Assembly (NCBI GenBank): GCA_023898405.1
Contig: CP060221.1
Coordinates: 1,503,501 to 1,567,500, forward strand
Direction of reading: 5' to 3'
DNA: 64,000 nucleotides
DNA from: Myxococcales bacterium
GTDB taxonomy: Bacteria; Myxococcota; UBA727; JABDBI01
Shown: one piece after another, positions 17,107-25,734 of the stretch
Layout: the number at the start of each line of letters is the position of its first letter
How positions within the stretch are numbered: position 1 is the stretch's first letter
Translations under genes and position numbers: made by a program
Notes under the pieces: generated by a model
Databases searched by the model: none
What the model was told of the DNA's origin: nothing
What the model saw: only the letters and a program-made list of their open reading frames with translations

Positions 17107-18768
17107 ATGTCTGCTAAGCAGTCTTTTGAACCCACGCACTTTTCTTTTTCAACTTCGCCGCACAATTATCAGCACCTCAAACTCAAAATCGATAATGACG
17201 AAGCTACTATTTTTTTTAGTATCAATGCCGAAAAAAGTTTGCGCGGTGACACACCTCTCAAACTCAACAGCTACGATTTAAGTGTAGACATTGAACTGCA
17301 TGATGCCATCAATCGCCTAAGATTTGAGCATCCAAACGTGCAGGTGGTCACAATTACCAGTGTTCATCCGCAGATTTTTTGTGCGGGAGCAAACATCTAC
17401 ATGCTTAAAAAAAGCAGTCATGCTTTTAAGGTTAATTTTTGCAAATACACCAATGAAACGCGCCTTTACATTGAAGAAGCCTCTAAATATTCCAACAAAA
17501 AATTTATCTGCGCACTCAATGGCACGGCAGCAGGTGGCGGTTATGAGCTGGCTTTAGCATGCGACCGTATTATTTTGATCGACGACAAAAATGCCAACGT
17601 ATCTCTGCCTGAAGTACCGCTTTTGGGAGTATTGCCAGGCACCGGAGGGCTTACCCGTTTAGTGGATAAACGAGCTGTTCGTCGCGATATTGCTGATGTT
17701 TTTTGTACATTGGCCGAAGGATTTAAAGGGCAAAAAGCTAAGGATCTCGGTTTGGTAGATGAAAGCTACGCTAAATCAAAATGGGATGAAGCTTTGGTTT
17801 TAGAAAAAGAAAAATACAAAAAAGCTGCTGAAAATCTCAAAGGTATCGATTGGCCTAGCATTGAGCCTAGGGTAGAAAATGAAGGATTTTCTTATGAAAA
17901 CGTAGAAGTTTCCCTAAAAGCCAATCGCATCGCTCACATCACCATTAAGGCCCCAACAAAAGCTGAACCAGATAATAGTTCGAGCATGCTCGAAGCAGGC
18001 AGTGAGTTGTGGATATTAAAAACTTTTCGTGAACTTGATGACGCTATACTGCGTTTGCGCTTTTTTTATAAAGATTATGGCTTGTGGCATATCTCCACCA
18101 AAGGCGATCAAGACTTGATCTTGCAAGCTGAACGCCCGCTCTACGATGGACTCAAGCCCGATGCACACTGGTTTTTAAGAGAACTTTTACTTCATACTGG
18201 AAGAGTTTTAAAGCGCATGGATACATCTTCTCGCTCCATCATGTGCACGGTGGATGAATCATCTGCTTTTGCGGGTGTGCTTGCAGAATTATTATTTGTC
18301 GCCGATAGAAGCTATGCACTCGATACACCTGATTCTTCGCCAATTATTTTGAGCCCCATCAACAAGGGATTGCTTCTTGGTTGGAATGATTTAAGTCGGC
18401 TTGAAACCCGATTTTATGGTCACAAAGCTGAGCTTGAAGCGGCTTATCAACAATGTTGTGGTAAAAAACTTTCGGTTAATGATGCGCACAAACTTGGGCT
18501 TTTGACATTTGTTCTTGATGATATCGATTTTCCTGATGAGCTGCGTTTGGCTTTAGAAGAGCGAGCATCTTTGTCGCCTGATGCTCTTAGTACTATGGAA
18601 GCAAATTTACGTGCCGTAGGCCCAGAAACTATGGCAACAAAAATTTTTGGTAGACTTTCTAGTTTTCAAAACTGGGTTTTCATACGAGAAAATGCCACTG
18701 GGGCTCGTGGAGCTTTGACGAGTTATGGCGAAGCCACAAGAGCACAGTTCGATTGGGAAAGGGTTTAG
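17107..18768 (+). CDS. boxC: BoxC-like 2,3-epoxybenzoyl-CoA dihydrolase (enoyl-CoA hydratase family)
   Basis: A 553-residue protein with two crotonase-like halves, the size of BoxC (about 550). The first half holds the oxyanion-hole elements FCAGANIYMLK and ALNGTAAGGGYELALACDRI. It also has PEVPLLGVLPGTGGLTRLVD and the BoxC-like KRAVRRDIADVFCTLAEGFKG. BoxC hydrolytically opens the ring of epoxybenzoyl-CoA in the aerobic hybrid benzoate pathway. No boxA, boxB or benzoate-CoA ligase lies in the window, so the substrate may be different and the assignment rests on architecture. A GAAAGGAG ribosome site precedes the ATG. Singly transcribed or with the gene at 18833. Confidence 0.72.
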   Translation: MSAKQSFEPTHFSFSTSPHNYQHLKLKIDNDEATIFFSINAEKSLRGDTPLKLNSYDLSVDIELHDAINRLRFEHPNVQVVTITSVHPQIFCAGANIYMLKKSSHAFKVNFCKYTNETRLYIEEASKYSNKKFICALNGTAAGGGYELALACDRIILIDDKNANVSLPEVPLLGVLPGTGGLTRLVDKRAVRRDIADVFCTLAEGFKGQKAKDLGLVDESYAKSKWDEALVLEKEKYKKAAENLKGIDWPSIEPRVENEGFSYENVEVSLKANRIAHITIKAPTKAEPDNSSSMLEAGSELWILKTFRELDDAILRLRFFYKDYGLWHISTKGDQDLILQAERPLYDGLKPDAHWFLRELLLHTGRVLKRMDTSSRSIMCTVDESSAFAGVLAELLFVADRSYALDTPDSSPIILSPINKGLLLGWNDLSRLETRFYGHKAELEAAYQQCCGKKLSVNDAHKLGLLTFVLDDIDFPDELRLALEERASLSPDALSTMEANLRAVGPETMATKIFGRLSSFQNWVFIRENATGARGALTSYGEATRAQFDWERV

Positions 18769-18832
18769 CGTAGTACAACAAAAATTCGCCCTCGTTGCTA
18801 TCACCTGTAAACACTAAAGCGGGGGCGAAATT

Positions 18833-19654
18833 GTGTTTGACATCAATAATATCGAGGTGTTCGCCAAATCTATAGGCAACATGACACTCTTTTTAACAGC
18901 TTTTGCTGTTATCCAATCTTTTATTATCATTGCGCTTGGGCGTAGAAAAAAAACTGAGACCATGTGCAATATAGGTGTTTATTTCGGCTATTTTTTTATT
19001 AAGCGTTTTTTGACTATAGGATTCACCCTCGGTGGTCTTGCATTGGTTTATCACTATAAAATTTTTAATTTTGAAACGAATTTTAGCAATTTGTTGTTCT
19101 GCGTGTTTTTGGCAGATTTTCTTTATTATTGGAAACATCGCCTCGAACATGAAATTAGAGTATTGTGGGTGGCTCATAGTGTGCATCATAGTTCAAGCGA
19201 ATTTAATTTATCAACAGCTCTTCGCTTGCCATGGCTGACGCCATTTTACGCATGGATAGCCTATGCACCTTTAGCTCTTCTGGGTTTTCATCCGTGGATG
19301 GTGGTAAGCGCGAGTACTATTGTTCTTGCCTATCAGTTTTTGATTCATACCCAGTGCATTGGAAATCTGGGTATCTTAGAATATTTTCTCAACACACCTT
19401 CCAATCACCGCGTGCACCATGGCAGCAACAAATGTTACTTAGATCGAAATTATGGCGGTATTTTAATAATCTGGGATCAGATTTTTAAAACCTATGCGAA
19501 AGAAAAAGTGAAGGTAAAATATGGTATTACCCACGATATTGGCACTGCTAATCCAGTGTTTGTTAACAGTGTTGACGTGAAAAACTTTATTGTCGACGTT
19601 TTAAAAAGCAAAAGTATCAAAGGAGCTCTAAAAGTTATATGTGGTAGGCCATAG
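18833..19654 (+). CDS. Sterol desaturase / fatty-acid hydroxylase superfamily membrane protein
   Basis: A 273-residue integral membrane di-iron oxygenase-family protein. The three histidine clusters of the superfamily are present: HRLEH, HSVHH (in LWVAHSVHHSS) and NHRVHH (in TPSNHRVHHGSN). Hydrophobic segments at about residues 10-32, 45-70, 85-100 and 140-170 form the membrane part. NYGGILIIWDQIF is the typical ending. It would hydroxylate or desaturate a lipid using O2. The exact substrate (sterol, fatty acid, carotenoid or alkyl lipid) is not decidable. Starts with GTG after a G-rich ribosome site. It follows boxC by 64 bases. Confidence 0.82.
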   Translation: MFDINNIEVFAKSIGNMTLFLTAFAVIQSFIIIALGRRKKTETMCNIGVYFGYFFIKRFLTIGFTLGGLALVYHYKIFNFETNFSNLLFCVFLADFLYYWKHRLEHEIRVLWVAHSVHHSSSEFNLSTALRLPWLTPFYAWIAYAPLALLGFHPWMVVSASTIVLAYQFLIHTQCIGNLGILEYFLNTPSNHRVHHGSNKCYLDRNYGGILIIWDQIFKTYAKEKVKVKYGITHDIGTANPVFVNSVDVKNFIVDVLKSKSIKGALKVICGRP

Positions 19655-19983
19655 CTGCTGAAGATCTACAGGCTGCTAATAAGTTTTACTTAGTAGCGAG
19701 CCAAAAAAAAACTGCCTATGTCCTCGCAGTTGACCCATAAGAACTTATCCGTTAACCGGTAATAAACTTTGAATAGTTTTAGCTCTGTTTAAGCTAATAC
19801 AACCTCGTGGTATTTTACCTAAATTTTTTTGCTCCAAATTATTTGGTTGTCCAAGAGAAATTTTGGAATTTATTTGAAAGATGAAGATAAAAAAACCGCT
19901 TAAAAAGGTTGCGCTAGAGTTTTTCTGGATGTTTAAACATAGCTGAAGTTGAATAGCTTCTAATATTTTACGGAGTGAAATGG
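19655..19983 (+). other. Intergenic stretch before the pyrophosphatase
   Basis: This 329-base gap contains no credible ORF and no strong hairpin-plus-T terminator. It should carry the promoter of hppA. The only clear signal is the GGAG ribosome site at 19972-19975. Confidence 0.4.
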
Positions 19984-22143
19984 ATGGAAACAATTTTGTT
20001 TGTAGCCCCGGTGGTAGGGCTTTTGGCTCTTATTTTTGCTGGGATAAAGAGTTATCGCATCAATGCTCAAGATGCTGGAAATGCTCGCATGGTGGAAATC
20101 TCTCAAGCCATTAGAGAAGGAGCAATGGCTTTTTTGAAACGAGAGTACAAACTTTTGTTTTACTTCGTTGTAGCAATCTCGGCTTGTTTAGCATTGTCTC
20201 ACTGGGGTAAACCAGTTTTTATGTTGCAGGCAACAGCTTTTGCCGCGGGCGCTTTTTGCTCAGGGTTAGCTGGTTTTTTTGGAATGCGCGTTGCTACTGC
20301 GGCAAATGTGCGTACAACTGCAGCTGCGCGTACGAGCTTATCCAAGGCTTTAAATATCGCTTTTTCTGGCGGTACCGTCATGGGAATGTCGGTTGTGGGC
20401 TTGGGCGTATTGGGACTAAGCCTCTTATTTATTTTGTACCAATCAATTCCTGCTTTATCTGGTGACAGTCATATTGAAGATGTGCTGATGATCATCTCTG
20501 GATTTTCCATGGGCGCTTCATCCATCGCTTTATTTGCTCGAGTGGGTGGAGGAATTTTTACTAAAGCAGCCGATGTCGGAGCAGATTTGGTAGGAAAAGT
20601 TGAGGCCGGTATTCCTGAAGATGATCCGCGAAACCCTGCTGTGATTGCCGACAATGTTGGTGACAATGTTGGCGATGTTGCTGGTATGGGGGCAGATTTA
20701 TTTGAATCTTATGTCGGTGCTATTGTCTCTTCAATGATCATCGGTGCAACCTTAGCGACGGTGAGATTTGCCAATGGAAATATCGAACAGTTTGAACCTA
20801 CTTTAGTATTCGTCTATCTGCCGCTGATCTTAGCGTCTATTGGAATTATTGCATCTATTCTTGGAACTGTTTGGGTGCGAACTTCTGAGAATGGAAATCC
20901 ACAAACTGCGCTCAACATGGGAACTTATTCTGCAGGTTTTTTGATGTTGGTGGGCGCAGCTGCGGCGATTCATCTTTTGGTTCCTGATTGGTTCTATGTG
21001 CCAGGCAGTCAAGTGATTTACCAAAAATGGGGGCTCTTTGGCGCCATGGCAGCAGGATTAATTTCAGGCGTGGGAGTTGGTTTTATCACCGAATACTACT
21101 GCGCAAAAAATCGTGCACCAGTAAATGAAATTGTTGCTGCATGCGGAACAGGATCAGCGACAACTGTGATTTCAGGTATGGCGGTTGGAATGAGATCAAC
21201 AGGTATACCTATTTTGTTGATCGCTGCTGCTATTATTGCTGCTTATCAAATCGCTGGTATGTATGGAATTGCTATTGCAGCTCTCGGTATGCTTTCAACC
21301 ACTGGTATTCAGCTGGCTGTTGATGCTTATGGTCCTATTGCTGATAATGCCGGCGGTATCGCTGAGATGGCAGGGCTCGATCCAAAAGTACGCGAGCGCA
21401 CTGATAATCTTGATGCGGTTGGAAATACCACTGCAGCCATAGGAAAAGGTTTTGCGATTGGCTCAGCAGCTCTTACCGCATTGGCATTGTTTGGTGCCTA
21501 TCAAACTCAAATAGGTTTGGCATTTGGCAAAACTCCATCTGAAATCGTCATTGATATTAGTCGTCCTCATGTGATGGCGGGACTTTTTGTTGGGGCCATG
21601 TTGCCATTCTTGTTTTCTTCGATGGCGATGAAAGCGGTTGGAAATGCTGCATTTAAAATGATTCAAGAAGTTCGTCGCCAGTTTAGAGAAATTCCTGGGT
21701 TGATGGAAGGAAATGCTCATGCTGATCATGCGCGCTGCGTTGATATTTCTACTCAAGCAGCCATCAGAGAGATGGTGAACCCTGGAATATTGGCAATTTT
21801 GGTGCCGGTGATTGCTGGTCTTTTGGACCGCACGGGACTTATCTTGGGCGGTGTTTTGGCTGGCGCCACATCCTCAGGAGTTTTGTTGGCAATTTTCATG
21901 TCCAATTCAGGTGGGGCATGGGATAACGCCAAGAAACAGATCGAAGAAGAACCAAAAAATATTGCAGAAAATCACGGAAAAGGATCTGAACGGCATGCTG
22001 CAGCTGTAACTGGTGATACTATTGGCGATCCATTTAAAGATACTTCTGGCCCGTCGCTCAATATTTTGATCAAGCTCATGAGTGTGGTTGCTTTGGTTAT
22101 TGCTCCCCTGGTAGCTCAATATGGACTCGATATCTTTGGCTAA
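19984..22143 (+). CDS. hppA: Membrane-bound pyrophosphate-energised ion pump (K+-dependent type)
   Basis: A 719-residue, about 16-helix membrane pyrophosphatase that couples PPi hydrolysis to H+ (or Na+) export. The catalytic motif DNVGDNVGDVAGMGADLFES and the second acidic site (GPIADNAGGIAEMAG, near residue 455) are intact. The residues that decide potassium dependence read GNTTAAIGKGF: Ala then Gly, where K+-independent pumps have Lys and Thr. This makes it the K+-stimulated class, which includes both H+ and Na+ pumps. ATG 19984 has a GGAG site at the right spacing. The in-frame GTG at 19975 does not. A long hairpin terminator follows. Confidence 0.93.
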   Translation: METILFVAPVVGLLALIFAGIKSYRINAQDAGNARMVEISQAIREGAMAFLKREYKLLFYFVVAISACLALSHWGKPVFMLQATAFAAGAFCSGLAGFFGMRVATAANVRTTAAARTSLSKALNIAFSGGTVMGMSVVGLGVLGLSLLFILYQSIPALSGDSHIEDVLMIISGFSMGASSIALFARVGGGIFTKAADVGADLVGKVEAGIPEDDPRNPAVIADNVGDNVGDVAGMGADLFESYVGAIVSSMIIGATLATVRFANGNIEQFEPTLVFVYLPLILASIGIIASILGTVWVRTSENGNPQTALNMGTYSAGFLMLVGAAAAIHLLVPDWFYVPGSQVIYQKWGLFGAMAAGLISGVGVGFITEYYCAKNRAPVNEIVAACGTGSATTVISGMAVGMRSTGIPILLIAAAIIAAYQIAGMYGIAIAALGMLSTTGIQLAVDAYGPIADNAGGIAEMAGLDPKVRERTDNLDAVGNTTAAIGKGFAIGSAALTALALFGAYQTQIGLAFGKTPSEIVIDISRPHVMAGLFVGAMLPFLFSSMAMKAVGNAAFKMIQEVRRQFREIPGLMEGNAHADHARCVDISTQAAIREMVNPGILAILVPVIAGLLDRTGLILGGVLAGATSSGVLLAIFMSNSGGAWDNAKKQIEEEPKNIAENHGKGSERHAAAVTGDTIGDPFKDTSGPSLNILIKLMSVVALVIAPLVAQYGLDIFG

Positions 22144-22192
22144 TTTTTTTTGCTAAAAGTTCTACTACATAAATATTTTTTGGTGGTAGCGA

Positions 22193-22232
22193 TGGGCTTT
22201 GCGAAATATTTTTTGCAAAGCCCAATTAATTT
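22193..22232 (+). terminator. Rho-independent terminator of hppA
   Basis: A long hairpin (22193-22202 TGGGCTTTGC with 22215-22224 GCAAAGCCCA, extended inward by A/T pairs) followed by AATTAATTTTTTTT. Confidence 0.85.
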
Positions 22233-22357
22233 TTTTTGGAAAAAACAAGTTTAAATAATTTATGAAGCTTGTTTGCATAACTTGGATCAACCCCTTAGGT
22301 TCTTTAACAATGAAATTCTTCACAAAATTAGGTGGATAAAGAAGCTAAGGAGGCACA

Positions 22358-22966
22358 ATGGGCGGCGTTTTAATCCTCATCCGTCATGGACAATCTGAGT
22401 GGAATCAGAAAAATATTTTTACAGGATTTGTCGATGTAAGGTTGAGTGAACAAGGTCGTATGGAAGCTTTGCGTGCCAAAGAATCCTTGAAGTCCTATAG
22501 CTTTGATGCAGTTTTTTGCTCTGCATTAATAAGAGCTCAAGAGACTGCAAGAATTATTTTGGAGGGCAGGGTTCCCAAGGAATATTATTGTAATCAGGCA
22601 CTTAACGAGCGCCACTATGGTGACTTGCAAGGGCAGAATAAGGATGAAATAAGAGAGAAATATGGGGCTGAACAGGTTCAAATATGGCGTCGCAGCTTTG
22701 ATGTGCGTCCCCCCAACGGTGAAAGTTTAAAAGATACATGTGCCCGAGTAATTCCTTATTATTTAAAGGAAATTGAACCTCGAGTAAGAGCCGGAAAAAC
22801 TGTTTTGGTATCGGCCCATGGCAATTCATTGCGGGCCTTAATCAAGCATTTAGAAAAAATTTCTGATGAAAATATTGTCAAGTTGGAGATTGCGACCGGA
22901 GTGCCGATTATTTATCATCTTGATGATAATGGGGCGGTTGTTAATAAAGTTATAGTCAAACCCTAA
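22358..22966 (+). CDS. gpmA: 2,3-bisphosphoglycerate-dependent phosphoglycerate mutase
   Basis: A 202-residue mutase of the histidine phosphatase superfamily, interconverting 3- and 2-phosphoglycerate in glycolysis and gluconeogenesis. It has the catalytic LIRHGQSEWNQKNIFTGFVD at the N-terminus, the second-site ALNERHYGDLQGQNKDE, and SAHGNSLRALIKHLE with the other histidine. The length is the short form seen in many proteobacteria, lacking the C-terminal tail of E. coli GpmA. A perfect AAGGAGG ribosome site precedes ATG. The clpP gene follows within 40 bases. Confidence 0.92.
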   Translation: MGGVLILIRHGQSEWNQKNIFTGFVDVRLSEQGRMEALRAKESLKSYSFDAVFCSALIRAQETARIILEGRVPKEYYCNQALNERHYGDLQGQNKDEIREKYGAEQVQIWRRSFDVRPPNGESLKDTCARVIPYYLKEIEPRVRAGKTVLVSAHGNSLRALIKHLEKISDENIVKLEIATGVPIIYHLDDNGAVVNKVIVKP

Positions 22967-23003
22967 AGTGTCTAATTTAAGTTCTAAAAGAGGATCAGCA
23001 AAA

Positions 23004-23618
23004 ATGAGTGAAAAAATATATTCTTACTATCCCCCTACCGTCATAGAGCAAACACCTCGAGGTGAAAGAGCTTACGATATTTGGTCGCGTTTATTAAAAG
23101 ACCGAATCATCTTTCTTGGCGCTACGGTTGAGGATCAGATTGCCAATTCTATTGTTGCTCAGCTCTTGTTTTTGGAAAGCGAAGATCCCGAAAAAGATAT
23201 TGTTATGTATATAAACTCTCCAGGCGGAGTGGTGAATTCAGGGCTCGCTATTTATGATGCTATGCAATACGTAAAGTGCGATGTGTCTACTGTGTGCGTG
23301 GGAATGTGCGCGTCGATGGCGGCGGTTCTGTTGGCGGCAGGAGCAAAGGGAAAACGCTATATTTTGCCTCATAGCCGAGTAATGTTACATCAGCCTCACG
23401 GTGGTGCTCGAGGGCAGGCAACCGATATAGAGATTACTACTCGAGAAATGCTCAAAATAAAAGAAATGAACAATGGTATTTTGTCTCATCATACGGGACA
23501 GCCGATTGAAAAAATAAAGCTTGATTTAGAAAGAGACTTTTATATGGGTGCCAATGAGGCCATTGAATATGGCGTTGTTGATAAAGTGGTTGAACGGCAC
23601 GCTGTTCCCAAAAAATAA
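23004..23618 (+). CDS. clpP: ATP-dependent Clp protease proteolytic subunit
   Basis: A 204-residue ClpP serine protease that forms the double-heptamer chamber fed by ClpX. The triad is visible: Ser104 in GMCASMAA, His129 in MLHQPHGG and Asp178 in LERDFYM. PPTVIEQTPRGERAYDIWSR is the standard N-terminal axial-loop region. The frame is open to a GTG at 22968, but that puts 12 unrelated residues in front. ATG 23004 has an AGAGGA site and gives the usual start. The gene is followed 17 bases later by clpX. Confidence 0.96.
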   Translation: MSEKIYSYYPPTVIEQTPRGERAYDIWSRLLKDRIIFLGATVEDQIANSIVAQLLFLESEDPEKDIVMYINSPGGVVNSGLAIYDAMQYVKCDVSTVCVGMCASMAAVLLAAGAKGKRYILPHSRVMLHQPHGGARGQATDIEITTREMLKIKEMNNGILSHHTGQPIEKIKLDLERDFYMGANEAIEYGVVDKVVERHAVPKK

Positions 23619-23635
23619 TATTAGGTAGGTTTTTT

Positions 23636-24895
23636 GTGAATAATAAAAAAGATGCGGTGCTGTTATGCTCTTTCTGTGGAAAGTCTCAGCGCGAAGTAAA
23701 AAAAATGGTGGCAGGTCCATCCGTCTATATTTGTGAAGAGTGTATTTCTCTTTGCAATGAGATTATTGCCTCTGACGAAGAGGGAGCTGCATTTGAATCG
23801 AAAAAACCTGAACTTTTGAAGCCCTCTGAGATCAAGGCTGTACTGGATAGTCATATCATTGGTCAGGAGCGAGCGAAAAAAGTTCTGTCGGTTGCAGTTC
23901 ATAATCATTTCAAGCGTATATTCTCTCCGCTCGATACCAGCGATGTAGAACTGCAAAAAAGCAATATATTGCTAATTGGTCCAACTGGATCAGGTAAAAC
24001 CTTGCTCGCACAAAGTTTGGCCAATCTTCTACATGTACCTTTCACCATCGCTGATGCAACGTGTCTTACCGAAGCCGGCTATGTCGGTGAAGATGTTGAA
24101 AGCATTATTGCCAACCTACTTAACGCTGCCAATGGCGACGTTAAACTTGCAGAGCGTGGAATTGTCTATATCGATGAGATCGACAAAATTACGCGCAGGG
24201 GTGAAAATCCAAGTATTACGCGGGATGTGTCGGGTGAGGGAGTTCAGCAAGCCTTACTTAAAATTATTGAAGGCAGTGTTTGCAATGTTCCTCCTCGTGG
24301 GGGCAGAAAGCATCCCCATCAAGAACTTATAAAAGTTGATACATCACAAATTTTATTTATTTGTGGGGGAGCATTTTCTGGTTTAGAAAACGTTATTGCC
24401 TCGCGTATTGGTAAAAAGGGTTTGGGTTTTGGTTCGACTCACAAGAATCAAGAAAAAAAAGTAAACCTAGCTCACGAAGTCACAACTCAAGATTTATTGC
24501 GTTTTGGTTTAATTCCTGAGTTTATTGGGCGTTTGCCTGTCTGGGCAGTTTTGGATGCCCTAGATGAGGAAGCTTTGATCAAGGTTTTGGAAGAACCAAA
24601 AAATTCAATAACCAAACAGTACTGCCGCCTTTTTGAGCTCGACGGGGTACAGTTGCGTTTCACTAAAGAAGCTCTCATAGCTGCGGCCAGAAAAGCGTGC
24701 GAAAAGAAAACAGGAGCCCGTGGCTTGAGAGGAATTTTTGAGTCGGCAATGCTCAACGTCATGTTTGATATACCGAGTCAAGAAGGTGTACGAGAGGTGG
24801 TGTTCAATGAACGAGCTATATTAAAAAAAGAGCCGCCTCTTATTGTTATGGGAGAAAAAAATACTGCAAAAAAGAAAAATGAAGACAAAAAATAA
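23636..24895 (+). CDS. clpX: ATP-dependent Clp protease ATP-binding subunit ClpX
   Basis: A 419-residue AAA+ unfoldase. It has the N-terminal zinc-binding domain (Cys11, Cys14, Cys33, Cys36), Walker A GPTGSGKT (about 115-122), Walker B with GIVYIDEIDK, sensor/arginine regions, and the C-terminal KKTGARGLRGIFESAML. The hexamer selects substrates and passes them to ClpP. It starts with GTG preceded by AGGTAGG at good spacing. The order clpP-clpX is universal, but the trigger factor gene that often precedes them is replaced here by phosphoglycerate mutase. Confidence 0.97.
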   Translation: MNNKKDAVLLCSFCGKSQREVKKMVAGPSVYICEECISLCNEIIASDEEGAAFESKKPELLKPSEIKAVLDSHIIGQERAKKVLSVAVHNHFKRIFSPLDTSDVELQKSNILLIGPTGSGKTLLAQSLANLLHVPFTIADATCLTEAGYVGEDVESIIANLLNAANGDVKLAERGIVYIDEIDKITRRGENPSITRDVSGEGVQQALLKIIEGSVCNVPPRGGRKHPHQELIKVDTSQILFICGGAFSGLENVIASRIGKKGLGFGSTHKNQEKKVNLAHEVTTQDLLRFGLIPEFIGRLPVWAVLDALDEEALIKVLEEPKNSITKQYCRLFELDGVQLRFTKEALIAAARKACEKKTGARGLRGIFESAMLNVMFDIPSQEGVREVVFNERAILKKEPPLIVMGEKNTAKKKNEDKK

Positions 24896-25185
24896 TGTTA
24901 GCCAGTTATCTAAAGTGTGTTTTAAAGCAGAAGAATATTTATTTGGTTATTAGAACATCTTGATTGGGTACCAAGTACTCATTTTGGTTTTAGCTATTAA
25001 AAAAAATCTCAATGAACTACATTTTTGTGCCATAAAAAGAGAAAGGTTATTGCAATTTGCACATTTTTCTAGGCAAATGCCATAATCCTGATAGCTGTCG
25101 TCGCTTGCGCATGTGTTATGATGCAAGTATTGGTGCACTACTAAATGCCCTTGACGGCAAAAAACTATATTAAGAGGAGAGGTCA

Positions 25186-25470
25186 ATGACTAAACAAGAA
25201 CTAATCGATTTCGTGTGTAAACATCAGAAAAATGTAACAAAGAAAACCGCAACTGAAATTACAGAAGCAGTTTTTGAAGCTATGCAGCACAGCATCAAAA
25301 CCAGTGAAAAATTTTCTTTCCCTGGTTTTGGAACTTTTCAACTTCGTTCTAGAAAAGCTCGTACTGGTCGTGACCCTCGTACAGGGGAAACAATTAAAAT
25401 CAAAGCTTCACGTACTGTAGGTTTCCGTCCTGCAAAACGATTCAAGGAAATGCTTACAGCTAAAAAGTAA
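25186..25470 (+). CDS. hup: HU-family histone-like DNA-binding protein
   Basis: A 94-residue HU/IHF-like protein that bends and compacts DNA as a dimer. The beta-arm signature GFGTFQLRSRKARTGRDPRT followed by GETIKIKASRTVGFRPAKRF is complete, including the arm-tip proline (DPRTG). The N-terminal helix MTKQELIDFVCKHQKNVTKK is typical. Ribosome site GAGGAGAGG is strong, consistent with abundant expression. The transcript ends in a hairpin shared with the convergent tRNA-Val gene. Confidence 0.95.
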   Translation: MTKQELIDFVCKHQKNVTKKTATEITEAVFEAMQHSIKTSEKFSFPGFGTFQLRSRKARTGRDPRTGETIKIKASRTVGFRPAKRFKEMLTAKK

Positions 25471-25487
25471 TAGTTCTTTGGAAAAGA

Positions 25488-25515
25488 AAAAAGCCTCGTA
25501 ATGAGGCTTTTTTTT
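25488..25515. terminator. Bidirectional terminator between hup and tRNA-Val
   Basis: Stem AAGCCTC / GAGGCTT (25491-25497 and 25503-25509) with A-rich left and T-rich right flanks, so a T-run follows the hairpin on both strands. It ends hup on the plus strand, and the T-run touches the 3' end of the tRNA gene on the minus strand. Confidence 0.85.
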
Positions 25516-25590
25516 GGTGGTCCCGGCAAGACTCGAACTTGCGACCTCCACCTTGTAAGGGTGGCACTCTACCAACTGAGTTACAAGACC
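25515..25590 (-). tRNA. tRNA-Val (anticodon UAC)
   Basis: The reverse complement folds into a complete cloverleaf of 76 nt. It has acceptor GGTCTTG pairing CGGGACC (two G-U), D stem ACTC/GAGT with loop AGTTGGTA, and anticodon stem CCACC/GGTGG around loop CTTACAA (anticodon TAC). The T arm is GCAAG-TTCGAGT-CTTGC. The discriminator is A and the 3' CCA is encoded. It reads GUA and related valine codons. Confidence 0.95.
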
Positions 25591-25734
25591 TTGGCAGTTA
25601 TTTCGCTCTCATAGATGGCAAATTTATTCTTATCAAGTAGGGTAAGGAAAAAAAATTATTTTTAATATTTTTCGTGATTTTCATAGAAAATGGTTTTGAG
25701 TGGCACTTAAACCGAACTAATAGGAGAGCACGCT

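Noticed and set aside
24896..25185. Minus-strand 78-codon frame upstream of hup
   Set aside because: No ribosome site or family; the region is more likely the hup promoter.
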